Shown here: positions 30,450 to 36,427 of the stretch, in pieces
Position numbering within the stretch: the first letter of the stretch is position 1
Layout: the number at the start of each line of letters is the position of its first letter
Origin: Actinacidiphila cocklensis
GTDB taxonomy: Bacteria > Actinomycetota > Actinomycetes > Streptomycetales > Streptomycetaceae
Length of the DNA: 36,427 bases
Assembly (NCBI RefSeq): GCF_907177275.1
Contig: NZ_CAJSLV010000100.1
Coordinates: 1-36,427, forward strand
Reading direction: 5' to 3'
Program-made: the position numbers and the translations under genes
The notes under the pieces: generated by a model
Seen by the model: only the letters and a program-made list of their open reading frames with translations
Told to the model about the DNA's origin: nothing
Database searches by the model: none

Positions 30450-31637
30450 ATGACATGGCGTGTGAAAGTGCTCGCGGCGGTCGGCGCCGCGGGCGTCGTC
30501 GGCGCGTTCGGCGTGCTGGGCTCGGGCAGTGCCTCGGCCGCGACCGCGGGGCCGATCAGCGGGCTCGGCGGGAAGTGCGTGGACGTGGCTGCCGCGTCCA
30601 GCGCCAACGGCGCGCACGTGCAGCTCTACGACTGCAACGGGACGACCGCGCAGAGCTGGACGGTCGGGAACTCCGACAACTCGGTTCGGGCGCTGGGCAA
30701 GTGCATGGACGTGACGGCCGCCTCGACGGCCAGCGGCGCCAAGGTGCAGCTGTACGACTGCAACGGCACCGCGGCCCAGCAGTGGACCGTCAGCAACGGC
30801 GCGCTGGTCAACACCGGCTCGGGCAAGTGCCTGGACGCGACCGACCAGTCCTCCGCCAACGGCAACCAGCTGCAGATATGGACGTGCACCGGCGCGGCCA
30901 ACCAGAAGTGGACGCTGCCCGGCGGCTCGACGCCGCCGTCCGGCGGGCTGAACACCGGGGTGGCGCCCGGCGGGAACTTCAACCTGTCGGTGTGGCAGCT
31001 GCAGGAGCCGGTGGGCTCGCCCGGCTCGCCCACCACGATCTCGTCGTCGCGGCTGCAGGGCGCCGGCGGCTACCAGGACTCGTACTTCTACACCGACGGG
31101 TCGGACGGCGCCATGACCTTCTGGGCGCCGGAGAAGGGCGTCACGACGCCGAACTCCAACTACGCCCGCTCCGAGCTGCGTGAGATGAACACCGACGGCA
31201 GCGCGGCGGACTGGTCGCTGGCCGGCACCCACCGGATGAACGCGACGCTGCGGGTGGTCTCCGTGACCTCCAACGTGTGCGTCGGGCAGATCCACCTCGG
31301 CTCGGGCGGCACCTCGACCAAGCCGCTGATCGAGCTGTACTACCACTCCAACGGGGACATCGTCGCGGGCGTGGAGAACTCCCCTGACGGCGGCCAGACC
31401 ACGCACACCGTGGGGCATGTCGGGGTCGGCAGCACGTGGAACTACACGATCGGCGTGTCCGGCGGCAACACCATCGACCTGACGGTCAACGGGAGCACGA
31501 CGCACTACGCCATCCCGTCGTCGTTCAACCCGTACAAGCAGTACTTCAAGGCCGGTTCCTACAACCAGTCCTCGTCCGACAGCACCACCAACGGCGCGCG
31601 CGTCGCCTTCTACGCGCTCACCGTCGCGCACAGCTGA
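30450..31637 (+). CDS. Secreted PL7 alginate lyase with N-terminal CBM13 (ricin-B lectin) module
   Basis: This is a 395-aa secreted protein. A signal peptide (1-31, ending GSGSASAA) is followed by a ricin B-type trefoil (about 33-155) with three repeats carrying the QSW, QQW and QKW marks and paired cysteines. A short Gly/Pro/Ser linker leads to a polysaccharide lyase family 7 domain (about 170-395). The three PL7 motifs are present: RSELRE (240-245), QIH (280-282) and YFKAGSYNQ (365-373), which include the catalytic Arg, Gln, His and Tyr. QIH rather than QVH is often linked to polyguluronate preference. The ATG at 30450 has an AAGGA Shine-Dalgarno. It likely degrades alginate or acetylated uronan outside the cell. 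Confidence 0.9.
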   Translation: MTWRVKVLAAVGAAGVVGAFGVLGSGSASAATAGPISGLGGKCVDVAAASSANGAHVQLYDCNGTTAQSWTVGNSDNSVRALGKCMDVTAASTASGAKVQLYDCNGTAAQQWTVSNGALVNTGSGKCLDATDQSSANGNQLQIWTCTGAANQKWTLPGGSTPPSGGLNTGVAPGGNFNLSVWQLQEPVGSPGSPTTISSSRLQGAGGYQDSYFYTDGSDGAMTFWAPEKGVTTPNSNYARSELREMNTDGSAADWSLAGTHRMNATLRVVSVTSNVCVGQIHLGSGGTSTKPLIELYYHSNGDIVAGVENSPDGGQTTHTVGHVGVGSTWNYTIGVSGGNTIDLTVNGSTTHYAIPSSFNPYKQYFKAGSYNQSSSDSTTNGARVAFYALTVAHS

Positions 31638-31648
31638 CGGGCGGGCCA

Positions 31649-31688
31649 CCGGCGGGCCGGAGCCGCGGCAACGGCCCCGGCCCGCCGG
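31649..31688. terminator. Terminator between alginate lyase and phospholipase genes
   Basis: Perfect 12-bp arms (31649-31660 and 31677-31688) around a 16-nt loop lie between convergent genes and can stop both transcripts. Confidence 0.75.
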
Positions 31689-31699
31689 GCGGATCAGGA

Positions 31700-32179
31700 T
31701 CAGGCGGCGCTGCGCGCCGGTGTCGCGGAGCCGAAGATGTCCACCGCGTGGTAGTACGTCCACGCGGTGGAGTCGCACGCGGTCTTCGTCGCGCCCGAGT
31801 AGCCGGCGCAGACCCGCTTGAGGTCGGCGTAGAGCATGTTGTCCAGGCGGGCCTTGTTCGCGTCGAAGGTGCCGGCCTTCTTGTAGTTGCGGTAGCCGAA
31901 GTCGTGCCGGGCGCAGGCGGTCTTGAAGGGGAAGCCGAGCGGGTTGTCGGGGGAGTCCGAGCAGTAGTCGGTCGACCAGTCGAAGCCGTAGGCGGACCAG
32001 GCGGCCTGGTTGTTGCGGGCGGCGAGCCACGTGTTGTAGCTGCTCGCGCTGGTCTGGGTCCAGCTGCTGAGCACCTGGGCCTTGTCGGCGGGGGCGGCGC
32101 CGGCCGGTGCGGCGGCGGCGAGGACGGCGGGCAGGGACAGGGCGGCCGCGGCGAGGGGGAGTGCCAGGCGGATGCGCAT
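31700..32179 (-). CDS. Secreted prokaryotic phospholipase A2
   Basis: This 159-aa exoenzyme has a signal peptide (1-29, ending PAGAA) and a mature domain of about 130 residues. The active-site helix is CARHDFGYRNYK with catalytic His92 and Asp93, matching the Streptomyces violaceoruber PLA2 family (PF09056). Four cysteines (Cys73, Cys89 and two near the C-terminus) could form the two conserved disulfides. The enzyme hydrolyses the sn-2 ester of glycerophospholipids and needs Ca2+ in the studied homologue. The ATG at 32179 has GGAGG seven bases upstream. About 200 bp without a gene separate it from the SDR gene; that gap must hold its promoter, but I could not fix it. Confidence 0.92.
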   Translation of the reverse strand: MRIRLALPLAAAALSLPAVLAAAAPAGAAPADKAQVLSSWTQTSASSYNTWLAARNNQAAWSAYGFDWSTDYCSDSPDNPLGFPFKTACARHDFGYRNYKKAGTFDANKARLDNMLYADLKRVCAGYSGATKTACDSTAWTYYHAVDIFGSATPARSAA

Positions 32180-32381
32180 GAGCGAACCTCCGGACGTGCG
32201 CGGACGAGGCCCCGGTCGCGAGGGGCGGGCCGGGGCTGGTCCACGGGGGACGGGAACGGGTGCCGTGCGGGTCTACGCGCGAAGACCGACGCGGACATGG
32301 TTCCCGATCCCGGTGCACCGCTAACCCCCGCAGGGGACGGAAGTTGACGGTGCGCCAGGAGTTCACCCGGAGGTGTGACGG

Positions 32382-33146
32382 CTACTGCTCGCGGTGCACC
32401 TTGTAGTTGGACGCCTGGGCGCGCGGGCGCAGCACCAGCAGGTCGACGTTCACGTGGGCCGGGCGGGTCACGGCCCACGCCACGGTGTCGGCGACGTCGT
32501 CCGCGGTCAGCGGCTCGGCCACGCCGGCGTAGACCGCCTCGGCGCGGCCCGCGTCGCCGCGGAAGCGGGTGAGGGCGAACTCGTCGGTCTTGACCATGCC
32601 GGGGGCGATCTCGATGATCCGCACCGGGTGGCCGCTCAGCTCCAGCCGCAGCGTCTCGGCGATGACATGGGCGCCGTGCTTGGCGGCCACGTAGCCGCCG
32701 CCGCCCTCGTACGTCGCCAGGCCGGCGGTCGAGGACAGCACGACGATGGTGCCGTCGCCCGACGAGCTGAGCGCGGGCAGCAGGGCCTGCGTGACGTTGA
32801 GCACGCCGAGCACGTTCACCTCGAACATCGTCCGCCAGTCGGCGGGGTCGGCGGTGGCGACCGGGTCGGCGCCGAGCGCGCCGCCCGCGTTGTTCACCAG
32901 CACGTGCACCGGCGGGTAGGCGTCCAGGCCGGCCGCGAAGGCGTCCACGGCGGCCCTGTCGGTCACGTCGAGGGCGTGGACGGCCACGCTGCTGCCGGCG
33001 GCGGTCAGCTCCTCGGCCAGGACGTCGAGCCGCTCCACGCGGCGGGCGGTGAGCACGACGTGGAAACCGGCCTCGGCCAGCCTGCGGGCGGTGGCGGCAC
33101 CGATGCCGCTGCTCGCGCCGGTGACCACTGCGGTACGGGTGCTCAT
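32382..33146 (-). CDS. Classical SDR oxidoreductase (YdfG-like)
   Basis: This 254-aa cytosolic NADP(H)-dependent short-chain dehydrogenase has the cofactor motif VVTGASSGIGAATARRLAE (residues 7-25), an Arg pair after beta-2 (TARRVERL) favouring NADP, the NNAG motif, and the catalytic Ser-Tyr-Lys in VLSSTAGL and GGGYVAAKHG. The segment IIEIAPGMVKTDEF follows. It resembles 3-hydroxy acid dehydrogenases of the YdfG group, but the substrate is not assignable. Start is ATG 33146 (MSTRTAVVTGAS). No pathway partner is adjacent. Confidence 0.9.
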   Translation of the reverse strand: MSTRTAVVTGASSGIGAATARRLAEAGFHVVLTARRVERLDVLAEELTAAGSSVAVHALDVTDRAAVDAFAAGLDAYPPVHVLVNNAGGALGADPVATADPADWRTMFEVNVLGVLNVTQALLPALSSSGDGTIVVLSSTAGLATYEGGGGYVAAKHGAHVIAETLRLELSGHPVRIIEIAPGMVKTDEFALTRFRGDAGRAEAVYAGVAEPLTADDVADTVAWAVTRPAHVNVDLLVLRPRAQASNYKVHREQ

Positions 33147-33254
33147 GTCGTGCTGCCTCTCGGGTGGCGCGCTGGGGTCCTGCGCAGCATATGCGGCGGC
33201 TTCCGCGGTACGTACGCCAGTACGCCCGCGGGTGCGTCCGCGCCGCCGCGGGGC

Positions 33255-33797
33255 TCAGGCCGCCGCGAGCGCCCGCAGCATCACCCGCTGGTCGAAGGCC
33301 AGCAGCGCGACGGTGGACGCGCACATGACGACGGCCAGCGCAATGTGCGCCGGACCCGAGGTCGCCTGCATGCCGGCCGCGCCCAGCGCGACATGCACGC
33401 CCATCCGCAGCGCGATCAGGCCTGCCGCGATCTTGCGGGTGCGCTTGCCCTTGAGCATCGCCTTGGCCATCTTGAGCCGCCCGCGCAGGACGGTGCGGGC
33501 CAGCACGATGTTCACGGCGACGGACGCGGCGATGAAGATCCACGCGTGCGGGGAGGACTTGACGATGTCGTAGGACGCGCCCATCAGGCCTTCGAAGGCG
33601 AAGAACCACACCGGGACCGGGCGGAAGCCGGCGGCGGCGCCGTCAGTGTGGACGGCGGCGTCGCCATGTACCGCGGCGTCACCATGTACGGCGGCTTCGC
33701 CCTGCGCGAGAGCCGTGCTGTCAGCGGCCGTGCTGTCAGTGGCCTTGCTGTCGGCGGACTTGCTGTCGCGGGTGCGTACTGCCTCGGTGAGTGCCAT
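33255..33797 (-). CDS. Membrane protein with repeat-bearing N-terminal tail, unknown function
   Basis: This is a 180-aa protein. Residues 1-55 are low-complexity and built of two short peptide repeats (DSKSA/DSKAT/DSTAA/DSTAL and AAVHGD/AAVHGD/AAVHTD). The rest has three to four hydrophobic segments (WFFAFEGLMGASYDIV, WIFIAASVAVNIVLA, IAAGLIALRMGVHVALGAA, IALAVVMCASTVALLAF) with a basic loop RGRLKMAKAMLKGKRTRK between. I do not recognise the family. The tail is probably cytosolic. The start at ATG 33797 lacks a clear Shine-Dalgarno, so a later start after the repeats is conceivable, although the frame is open throughout. Confidence 0.6.
   Translation of the reverse strand: MALTEAVRTRDSKSADSKATDSTAADSTALAQGEAAVHGDAAVHGDAAVHTDGAAAGFRPVPVWFFAFEGLMGASYDIVKSSPHAWIFIAASVAVNIVLARTVLRGRLKMAKAMLKGKRTRKIAAGLIALRMGVHVALGAAGMQATSGPAHIALAVVMCASTVALLAFDQRVMLRALAAA
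33644..33697 (-). repeat. Three 18-bp tandem repeats (AAVHGD codons)
   Basis: Units 33644-33661, 33662-33679 and 33680-33697 are related 18-mers encoding AAVH(G/T)D in the membrane protein. The length is a multiple of three, so copy-number changes keep the frame. Confidence 0.85.
33712..33771 (-). repeat. Four 15-bp tandem repeats (DSxxA codons)
   Basis: Units 33712-33726, 33727-33741, 33742-33756 and 33757-33771 are related 15-mers (GCCGTGCTGTCAGCG type) encoding five-residue DS-containing units. They lie 14 bp from the 18-bp array, in the same gene and the same frame. Confidence 0.85.
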
Positions 33798-33866
33798 GGC
33801 ATGAGCATCGCCGGTGGCCGGGGGAGGGCGGCAGAGCCGTCCGTCCGTACTGACCCATGACAGATG

Positions 33867-34733
33867 TCACTGGTGCGCGGCGACCGCCCGTTGCGCGGCC
33901 AGCGCGGTGTGCTGGAGGAGCAGCGCGGTGGTGACCGGGCCGACGCCGCCGGGCACCGGGGACAGGGCGGCGGCCCGGCCTGCCACCGACTCCGCGTCCA
34001 CGTCGCCGGTCAGGCCGCCGTCCTCGGTGGGGTTGGTGCCGACATCCACCACGACGGCGCCCTGGGCGAGGTGGTCGGCGGTGATCAGCCCGGCGCGGCC
34101 TGCCGCGGCCACCACGATGTCCGCGGTGCGGGTCGCGGCGGCCAGGTCGGCGGTGCGCGAATGGCACACGGTCACCGTCGCGTCGCGGTCGAGCAGCAGG
34201 TGCGCGAGCGGCTTGCCGACGACGGTGGAGCGGCCGACGACCGCGACGGACCGCCCGGCCAGCCCGATACCGTGCGCGTCCAGCAGGCTGACGACGGCCT
34301 CCGCGGTGGCCGGGGCGAAGGCGGGCAGGCCCGCGGCCAGCCGGCCCAGGCTCAGCGGGTTCGCGCCGTCGACGTCCTTGCCCGGCGCGATGGCCCCGGC
34401 CAGGTCGGCGGCGGACGTGCCGGGCGGCAGCGGCGTCTGGAGGATCACGCCGTGCACGTCGGGGTCGGCGCTCAGCTCCGCCAGCTGCTTGCGGATCGTG
34501 CCGGCTTCCGCGTCCGCGGGCAGCGTCACCGTGTCGCAGGCGATGCCGGCCTTCCCCGCGGCCCGGGTGATCGACCGCACGTACCAGGCGGTGCTCTCGT
34601 CCTCGGTCGCCACGACGACCACCAGCCGCGGCTGCACGCCGTGCGCCCGCCCCAGCTCCTGCGCGATCGCCTGCGCCTCGTCCCGCAGGGCGGCGGCCCG
34701 TGCGGCGCCGGTGAGCGAAACCGTGTCGGTCAT
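33867..34733 (-). CDS. folD: FolD-family methylene-THF dehydrogenase lacking the cyclohydrolase lysine
   Basis: This 288-aa protein of the FolD family normally oxidises 5,10-methylene-THF with NADP+ and hydrolyses methenyl-THF to 10-formyl-THF. Clear family motifs are VVGRSTVVGKPLAHLLL (cofactor site), PVPGGVGPVTTALL, LQTPLPPG (Gln99) and KDVDGANPLSLG (Asp122). The substrate Tyr51 is kept in STAWYVRSITRA, but the lysine four residues later (Lys56 in human MTHFD1) is Ile55, so cyclohydrolase activity should be lost. Start is ATG 34733 with GAGGAG eight bases upstream; an ATG at 34754 overlaps the fchA stop by four bases. It is co-transcribed after fchA, which can supply the missing activity. 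Confidence 0.88.
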   Translation of the reverse strand: MTDTVSLTGAARAAALRDEAQAIAQELGRAHGVQPRLVVVVATEDESTAWYVRSITRAAGKAGIACDTVTLPADAEAGTIRKQLAELSADPDVHGVILQTPLPPGTSAADLAGAIAPGKDVDGANPLSLGRLAAGLPAFAPATAEAVVSLLDAHGIGLAGRSVAVVGRSTVVGKPLAHLLLDRDATVTVCHSRTADLAAATRTADIVVAAAGRAGLITADHLAQGAVVVDVGTNPTEDGGLTGDVDAESVAGRAAALSPVPGGVGPVTTALLLQHTALAAQRAVAAHQ

Positions 34734-34750
34734 TGCGGCGACTCCTCGGG

Positions 34751-35389
34751 TCATCGGTTCAGGGTCCTGCGGACCGACTCGGTCACTTCCGCGGCCCGCC
34801 CGGCCAGGGAGTCCACGTCGGAGACGGCCCCGGTCAGGTCCGCGCGGGTGTCCGCGGACCTGATGCCGCCGAGGTTGATCTCGACGTTCACCCGGGCGGT
34901 GGTCGCCGCGGCCCTGGCCGCCTCCGCGGCGGCCGCCACGTCCGTGACGACGTTCGGGTTGCCGATCGGCAGCAGTTCCTCGGCGAGGGCGACGATCCGC
35001 CGTGCCACGCCGATGACGTCGGCCGGCGGCCGGGCGGCCCCGGCCAGGGCGGTGGCGATGGCGGCCGACCTGGCCGCCTTCTGCCCGTCGTCCGCGCGCG
35101 GCAGGGCGTAGGCGTCCGTGACGGCGGTGAAGGCCGCCGCGTCGGCCGCGGCCAGGTCCAGTGCCGCCGCCCGCAACTCGTCGCTCTCGGCGGTGATCCG
35201 CGCGATGGCCTCGGCCTGGGCCGCGTACTTCGCGCCGGTGGTGTAGCGGGCCACCATGCCCAGCAGGGCGGCGCCCTGGGCCGCGTGCAGCGCGGCCGCC
35301 GCTCCGCCGCCGGGGGCAGGCGACCGGGCGGCCAGCCGGTCCAGGTAGCCGCCGACCGTCTCGTCCTGGATCCGCGCCTGATCGTGCAC
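34751..35389 (-). CDS. fchA: FchA/FTCD-C family methenyl-THF cyclohydrolase or cyclodeaminase
   Basis: This 212-aa all-helical protein of the formimino-THF cyclodeaminase family (PF04961) includes FchA, the methenyl-THF cyclohydrolase of methylotrophs. Marks are VGGYLDRLAARSPAPGGGAAAAL (residues 12-34) and the C-terminal GNPNVVTDVAAAAEAARAAATTARVNVEINL. There is no formiminotransferase domain and no histidine-degradation gene nearby, which favours the cyclohydrolase role over histidine catabolism. The GTG at 35389 has AGGAGGGGG about ten bases upstream; upstream frame from 35485 is not conserved. Its stop TGA overlaps an ATG in the folD frame (ATGA), so the two genes are coupled. Confidence 0.85.
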   Translation of the reverse strand: MHDQARIQDETVGGYLDRLAARSPAPGGGAAAALHAAQGAALLGMVARYTTGAKYAAQAEAIARITAESDELRAAALDLAAADAAAFTAVTDAYALPRADDGQKAARSAAIATALAGAARPPADVIGVARRIVALAEELLPIGNPNVVTDVAAAAEAARAAATTARVNVEINLGGIRSADTRADLTGAVSDVDSLAGRAAEVTESVRRTLNR

Positions 35390-35535
35390 CCGGGCCGCCC
35401 CCTCCTGCTGCAGTTCTGGTGCGTCCGAGCCTATCGTGCGCGTCGAAACCGCTGGTGACGGCCCGTTGTCGGACCCGCGCGGCACAATTTCGCCGACAGG
35501 AGAAGTACGCCGATCCAGGAGAAGGGCACACTCCG

Positions 35536-36102
35536 ATGCGAAAAATCCTCATGATGATGTCGGTATCGCTCGACGGTTTCATGGAGGGGCCGAACCGGGA
35601 GCTCGACTGGAACCGCGTGGACGATGAACTGCACAGCTACTTCAATGCGCACCTCGCCACCATGGGCGCATTTCTCGACGGCCGCGTCACATACGAACTC
35701 ATGGACGAATACTGGCCGACCGCTGACGAGGACCCGGAGAGTCCGGAAACCGTCAAGGAATTCGCCCGTATCTGGCGGGAGATGCCCAAGATCGTCTACT
35801 CGCGGACGCTGGAGAGCCCCGGCGGGAACACCACGGTCGTCCGCGAGGTCGTGCCCGCGCAGATCGAGGCGCTCAAGGCCGAGCCCGGCGGTGATCTCAT
35901 GCTGGGCGGCGCCGACTTGGCCGCCTCCTTCGCCGCACACGACCTCATCGACGAGTACCTGATCTACGTGCACCCGGTGCTGATCGGCGAGGGCAGGCGG
36001 CTCTTCGCCGGCGCCGATCGCCAGGCGGATCTCCGGCTCGTCGAGACCCGCACCTTCGGGAACGGCGTCGTGCTGCTGCACTACGCCCGCGAGCGCGGCT
36101 GA
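35536..36102 (+). CDS. DHFR-like/RibD C-terminal family reductase
   Basis: This 188-aa protein of the dihydrofolate reductase-like, RibD C-terminal domain family (YyaP/YwjB type) has the start MRKILMMMSVSLDGFMEGPN, the motif FLDGRVTYELMDEYWP, then KIVYSRTL, GGDLMLGGADLAASFAAHDLIDEYLIYVHPVLIGEGRRLF and LVETRTFGNGVVLLHY. It probably binds NADPH. Many members have no known substrate, so a folate role is not assured despite the folD-fchA neighbours. The ATG at 35536 has GGAGAAGGG upstream, slightly far. It is divergent from fchA across 146 bp; both could share control. Confidence 0.88.
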   Translation: MRKILMMMSVSLDGFMEGPNRELDWNRVDDELHSYFNAHLATMGAFLDGRVTYELMDEYWPTADEDPESPETVKEFARIWREMPKIVYSRTLESPGGNTTVVREVVPAQIEALKAEPGGDLMLGGADLAASFAAHDLIDEYLIYVHPVLIGEGRRLFAGADRQADLRLVETRTFGNGVVLLHYARERG

Positions 36103-36261
36103 CCCGCGCCGTCCTTCATCTGCTTGGCGCCGACTTCGCCGGAATTGGGAGGGGGATCTTTTCCAAAGCCTCACAACTGCCCCGCAGGGCCTTCGGTAAG
36201 TGCTGTTAGCGTTTTGCGGTCAGCCGGCCTGCAGCAGCACAGAAAGCCATAAGCCGAAAAA

Positions 36262-36427
36262 ATGGACTACTGCTACCAATGCCGTCGCACCCTCAACGGG
36301 GCTCTGGTGTGCCCGGGTTGCGGTGCGTACGCCCCGGACATCGCACCGCCCGTCTCGGCGTATCGGCCGCCGCATCACAGCGGGGAGCGAATATCGGCGA
36401 TGCCGTCGGCGCGGCTGCTGCCGGACC
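36262..36427 (+). CDS. Zinc-ribbon protein, N-terminal fragment (runs off the window)
   Basis: An open frame from ATG 36262 to the window end (55 codons) starts MDYCYQCRRTLNGALVCPGC, with two CxxC knuckles (Cys4/Cys7 and Cys17/Cys20) spaced as a zinc ribbon, followed by a Pro/Ala/Ser-rich stretch. Streptomyces genomes carry several proteins with this N-terminus, some labelled SCO2400 family, usually with a Pro/Arg-rich middle and a membrane segment further on; that label is from memory. No Shine-Dalgarno is obvious before the ATG. Function is unknown. Confidence 0.65.
   Translation, partial: MDYCYQCRRTLNGALVCPGCGAYAPDIAPPVSAYRPPHHSGERISAMPSARLLPD

Noticed and set aside
34734..35582. A much longer folD frame reaching to 35582
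   Set aside because: The extension overlaps fchA in another frame, is Arg/Gly-rich and has no homology. The ATG at 34733 has a good Shine-Dalgarno.
35536..36102. A true folate dihydrofolate reductase linked to folD-fchA
   Set aside because: The sequence is the RibD C-terminal/YyaP type, which occurs in many unrelated settings. It is divergently transcribed from the folate genes, so a folate role cannot be claimed.

Overview
This is a GC-rich (roughly 70 percent or more) actinobacterial chromosome segment, almost certainly from Streptomyces or a close relative in the Streptomycetaceae. The evidence is a Streptomyces-type 5S rRNA, the developmental pair bldN-rsbN, the redox repressor Rex heading a hemACD cluster, a class I lysyl-tRNA synthetase beside argS, and many GTG starts. 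Gene content and order largely resemble the SCO3300-SCO3330 part of Streptomyces coelicolor, so most of the window looks like vertically inherited core genome. I see no insertion sequence, prophage, CRISPR array or tRNA gene.

Layout. Positions 1-147 hold the 3' part of a 5S rRNA and the terminator of its rRNA operon. Positions 178-4256 carry a HAD phosphatase, an MFS exporter, an AcuC-type deacetylase and a PF15698 phosphatase. Positions 4385-7280 carry a small excisionase-type HTH protein, the tiny ribosomal protein bS22, an atypical NAD-binding SDR protein and an MGAT-like acyltransferase. Positions 7374-9590 (minus strand) carry the ECF sigma factor BldN and its membrane anti-sigma factor RsbN, with a recognisable sigma-BldN promoter between them. 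Next come a HAD-IB hydrolase (minus), a glutaredoxin-like protein and a DEDDh exonuclease (plus).

Positions 12015-17912 form the Rex/tetrapyrrole block: a Rex operator inside the promoter, then rex-hemA-hemC-hemD overlapping end to end, then hemB. Together they convert glutamyl-tRNA to uroporphyrinogen III, with transcription tied to the NADH/NAD+ ratio. Positions 17996-26179 carry an acyltransferase-3 membrane protein, a PAS-SpoIIE phosphatase, argS and lysS (divergent, sharing an intergenic region with two DnaA-box-like 9-mers 30 bp apart), and a DUF2637 membrane protein. Positions 26353-30258 carry two DUF3558-like lipoproteins, the RNA ligase RtcB and an unknown single-pass membrane protein. 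Positions 30450-33797 carry a secreted CBM13-PL7 alginate lyase, a secreted phospholipase A2, an SDR oxidoreductase and a repeat-bearing membrane protein.

The right end holds a one-carbon folate pair, folD and fchA, a divergent DHFR/RibD-like gene, and the start of a zinc-ribbon protein that runs off the window.

The most interesting observation is the folD-fchA pair. This FolD has isoleucine where the family has its cyclohydrolase lysine, and the adjacent gene belongs to the family that includes the stand-alone methenyl-THF cyclohydrolase FchA. That suggests a split dehydrogenase/cyclohydrolase system. Other points of interest are the self-limiting bldN-rsbN promoter logic, the degenerate methyltransferase half of the HemD fusion, the DnaA-box pair, and a DasR-like operator in front of the alginate lyase.
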